Origin: Adiantum capillus-veneris
Taxonomy: Eukaryota > Streptophyta > Polypodiopsida > Polypodiales > Pteridaceae
Direction of reading: 5' to 3'
DNA: 64,000 nt
Assembly: GCA_014529385.2 (NCBI GenBank)
Contig: CM043947.1
Location: 97,250,036-97,314,035 of the forward strand
Shown: positions 62,791-64,000 of the stretch, in pieces
How positions within the stretch are numbered: the stretch's first letter is position 1
How the letters are laid out: each line of letters opens with the position of its first letter
The notes under the pieces: generated by a model
The model's database searches: none
Told to the model about the DNA's origin: nothing
The model's input: the letters and a program-made list of their open reading frames with translations, nothing else
Made by a program: the position numbers and the translations under genes

Positions 62791-63927
62791 TTGTTAAGCC
62801 CAGATATCATGTTCTCTTTAGAGTCAAACTCAACTTATACAAGCTTCGGAATCCCAGCGATAGAGGAGCATCCACCCATAATGGATCTTCCAAACTCGCA
62901 ATTGATAAAGACCAAGCTTGTTGAAAGACTTTGGATAATATATCTTAAGAGTGAAGGACTGTATAGATATATTGACAACAGTGAGGTCAACCATTATAGG
63001 TGCTCAGAGCCATACCCAAAAGAGCTGACAGATTACAAGCTCTTATATGTCTTTACATACGGAGTCGACTACCGATGGAAATCTATAGTTGTTGACAAGT
63101 ATGATGAGAATACAGAACTATAGAAAGCACAAACCCATGGACTGCATTAGACATAGGTGGATATTTGGCCAATGAAGGACCATAGATACCTCCACCAAAC
63201 AAGATAATTCCTATGAGAATTCCAAAGAGGGAGGCACTTGGATTCCCTTCTAGAGTGGTAACAAGAGATAAAGTGATCACAGAGATGATAGACATGCCTT
63301 CTCAAGGACCAATCTCCAACAAAATGACTAATCCCTTTGAAGAAGAACCTAGGCATAGTAGAAGGCCTAAAGCAAGAGAAGGATTGGGAGAGTCTATGGT
63401 TAGACTTGTAGACAATTGACGAGTTAGACCATCCCAGATCCAAAAATGGGTAAATAGGTGATACGTCGAAGGTAAAGATCCAAGAGATCATGTAGCGGCT
63501 TTTAGAAGAGTAATTAGAGCAGAGAAAGCTTTGGATTTTGCAACACAGTTTACGAGACTTGGACTGATTCTAAAAGATGACACGGCTACATGGTTCGACT
63601 CAATGGAAAGACAAGATTTTGAGACTCTAGATGAGCTGCAAAGAATTCTTCCAAAAAGGCATAGCTCACAATACGGTCTCACAAATCCACAGATTCAAAC
63701 AGAAAGAGGATGAATCAGTATGCAAAGAGGCATTACGGCTCAAAAGATATGTCAAGTTCTATCCGAGAGCTGAACTTCCTACGCAAGCATGGTTAATGAT
63801 GATCTTTATCCAGGGAATGAGACATGCGGGTTTTCAAAAGGATCTACATATTATAAGGATCCTGACGCTAAACAAATTGATCAAAGAAGCTCTTTATCTG
63901 GTGGATAACTGTGAGGAATATAAATAA
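62791..63927 (+). pseudogene. LTR-retroelement gag, near the window end
   Basis: After an N-terminal frame (62791-63123), stops and frame changes follow. From about 63430 the trace gives VAAFRRVIRAEKALDFATQF, ATWFDSMERQDFETLDELQR and (63631-63927) QIHRFKQKEDESV, RYVKFYPRAELPTQAWLMM, which is the capsid-type Retrotrans_gag region. It stops at 63927; later parts are outside the window. The element type (gypsy-like) is inference from the gag style. Confidence 0.75.
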
Positions 63928-64000
63928 AAGGATTATAAGAGTCAAGAGGATGACACATCCTCGCAGCACAGTGATTCACAGATGAGTGAGTCCATTGCAA

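Overview
This is a repeat-dense nuclear window from a land plant. The evidence is a plant-type NAA10 (NatA catalytic subunit) gene, a PPR-type pseudogene fragment, plant-style Ty1/copia and Ty3/gypsy retroelements with primer-binding sites matching the 3' end of initiator tRNA-Met, a tRNA-derived SINE pair, and many long (GA)n, (CA)n and poly-G tracts. The wording of the PPR repeat and the sheer repeat load suggest a fern or another seed-free plant with a large genome; that is inference, not proof. Only one host protein-coding gene looks intact (NAA10, 32886-33482, minus strand). Almost everything else is layered mobile DNA.

1-22 kb: two copies of a composite unit. Each has the 3' end of a LINE (1-862; 13585-14520), then a roughly 2.5-2.9 kb unassigned segment (3131-6008; 14598-17095), then an inverted piece of another LINE reverse transcriptase (6010-6540; 21517-22030). 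Two related non-autonomous LTR retrotransposons, both minus-oriented, sit in this array. One (7988-13584, 5-bp duplication TCACC) splits the second LINE. The other (17101-21516, duplication ACATC) splits the second composite unit. They share an unusual ORF (coiled coil, then His/Asp-rich repeats, then an unassigned C-terminal half with a hydrophobic stretch) and have no recognisable gag, protease, RT or integrase. The ORF is open in the second element and broken in the first. A hAT-like 750-bp insertion with an 8-bp duplication lies inside one LTR of the first.

22-32 kb: an LTR/PBS remnant, two inverted homologous arms (23048-24311 and 30840-31585), a diverged LTR related to the family above (about 25200-25805), a deleted Ty1/copia derivative (26138-29744, minus) and pieces of a foldback element (30184-30800).

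32-36 kb: NAA10 with a tandem duplication of its 3' end, a cluster of GTTCACA-bounded and poly-G repeats, and two head-to-tail tRNA-derived SINE copies.

36-48.5 kb: a decayed Ty3/gypsy element (35846-48534, minus). Its integrase is split exactly at a target-site duplication (ATGGA) by another non-autonomous LTR element (37624-43145).

48.5-64 kb: microsatellites, an inverted pair of gene fragments, a near-perfect 0.68-kb palindrome (53795-54477) of foldback type, a PPR pseudogene fragment, a solo gypsy LTR (57704-59305, AGATT duplication), a copia RT pseudogene ending in a PPT and LTR start, three copies of a 24-bp palindromic motif, and a gag pseudogene that nearly reaches the window edge.
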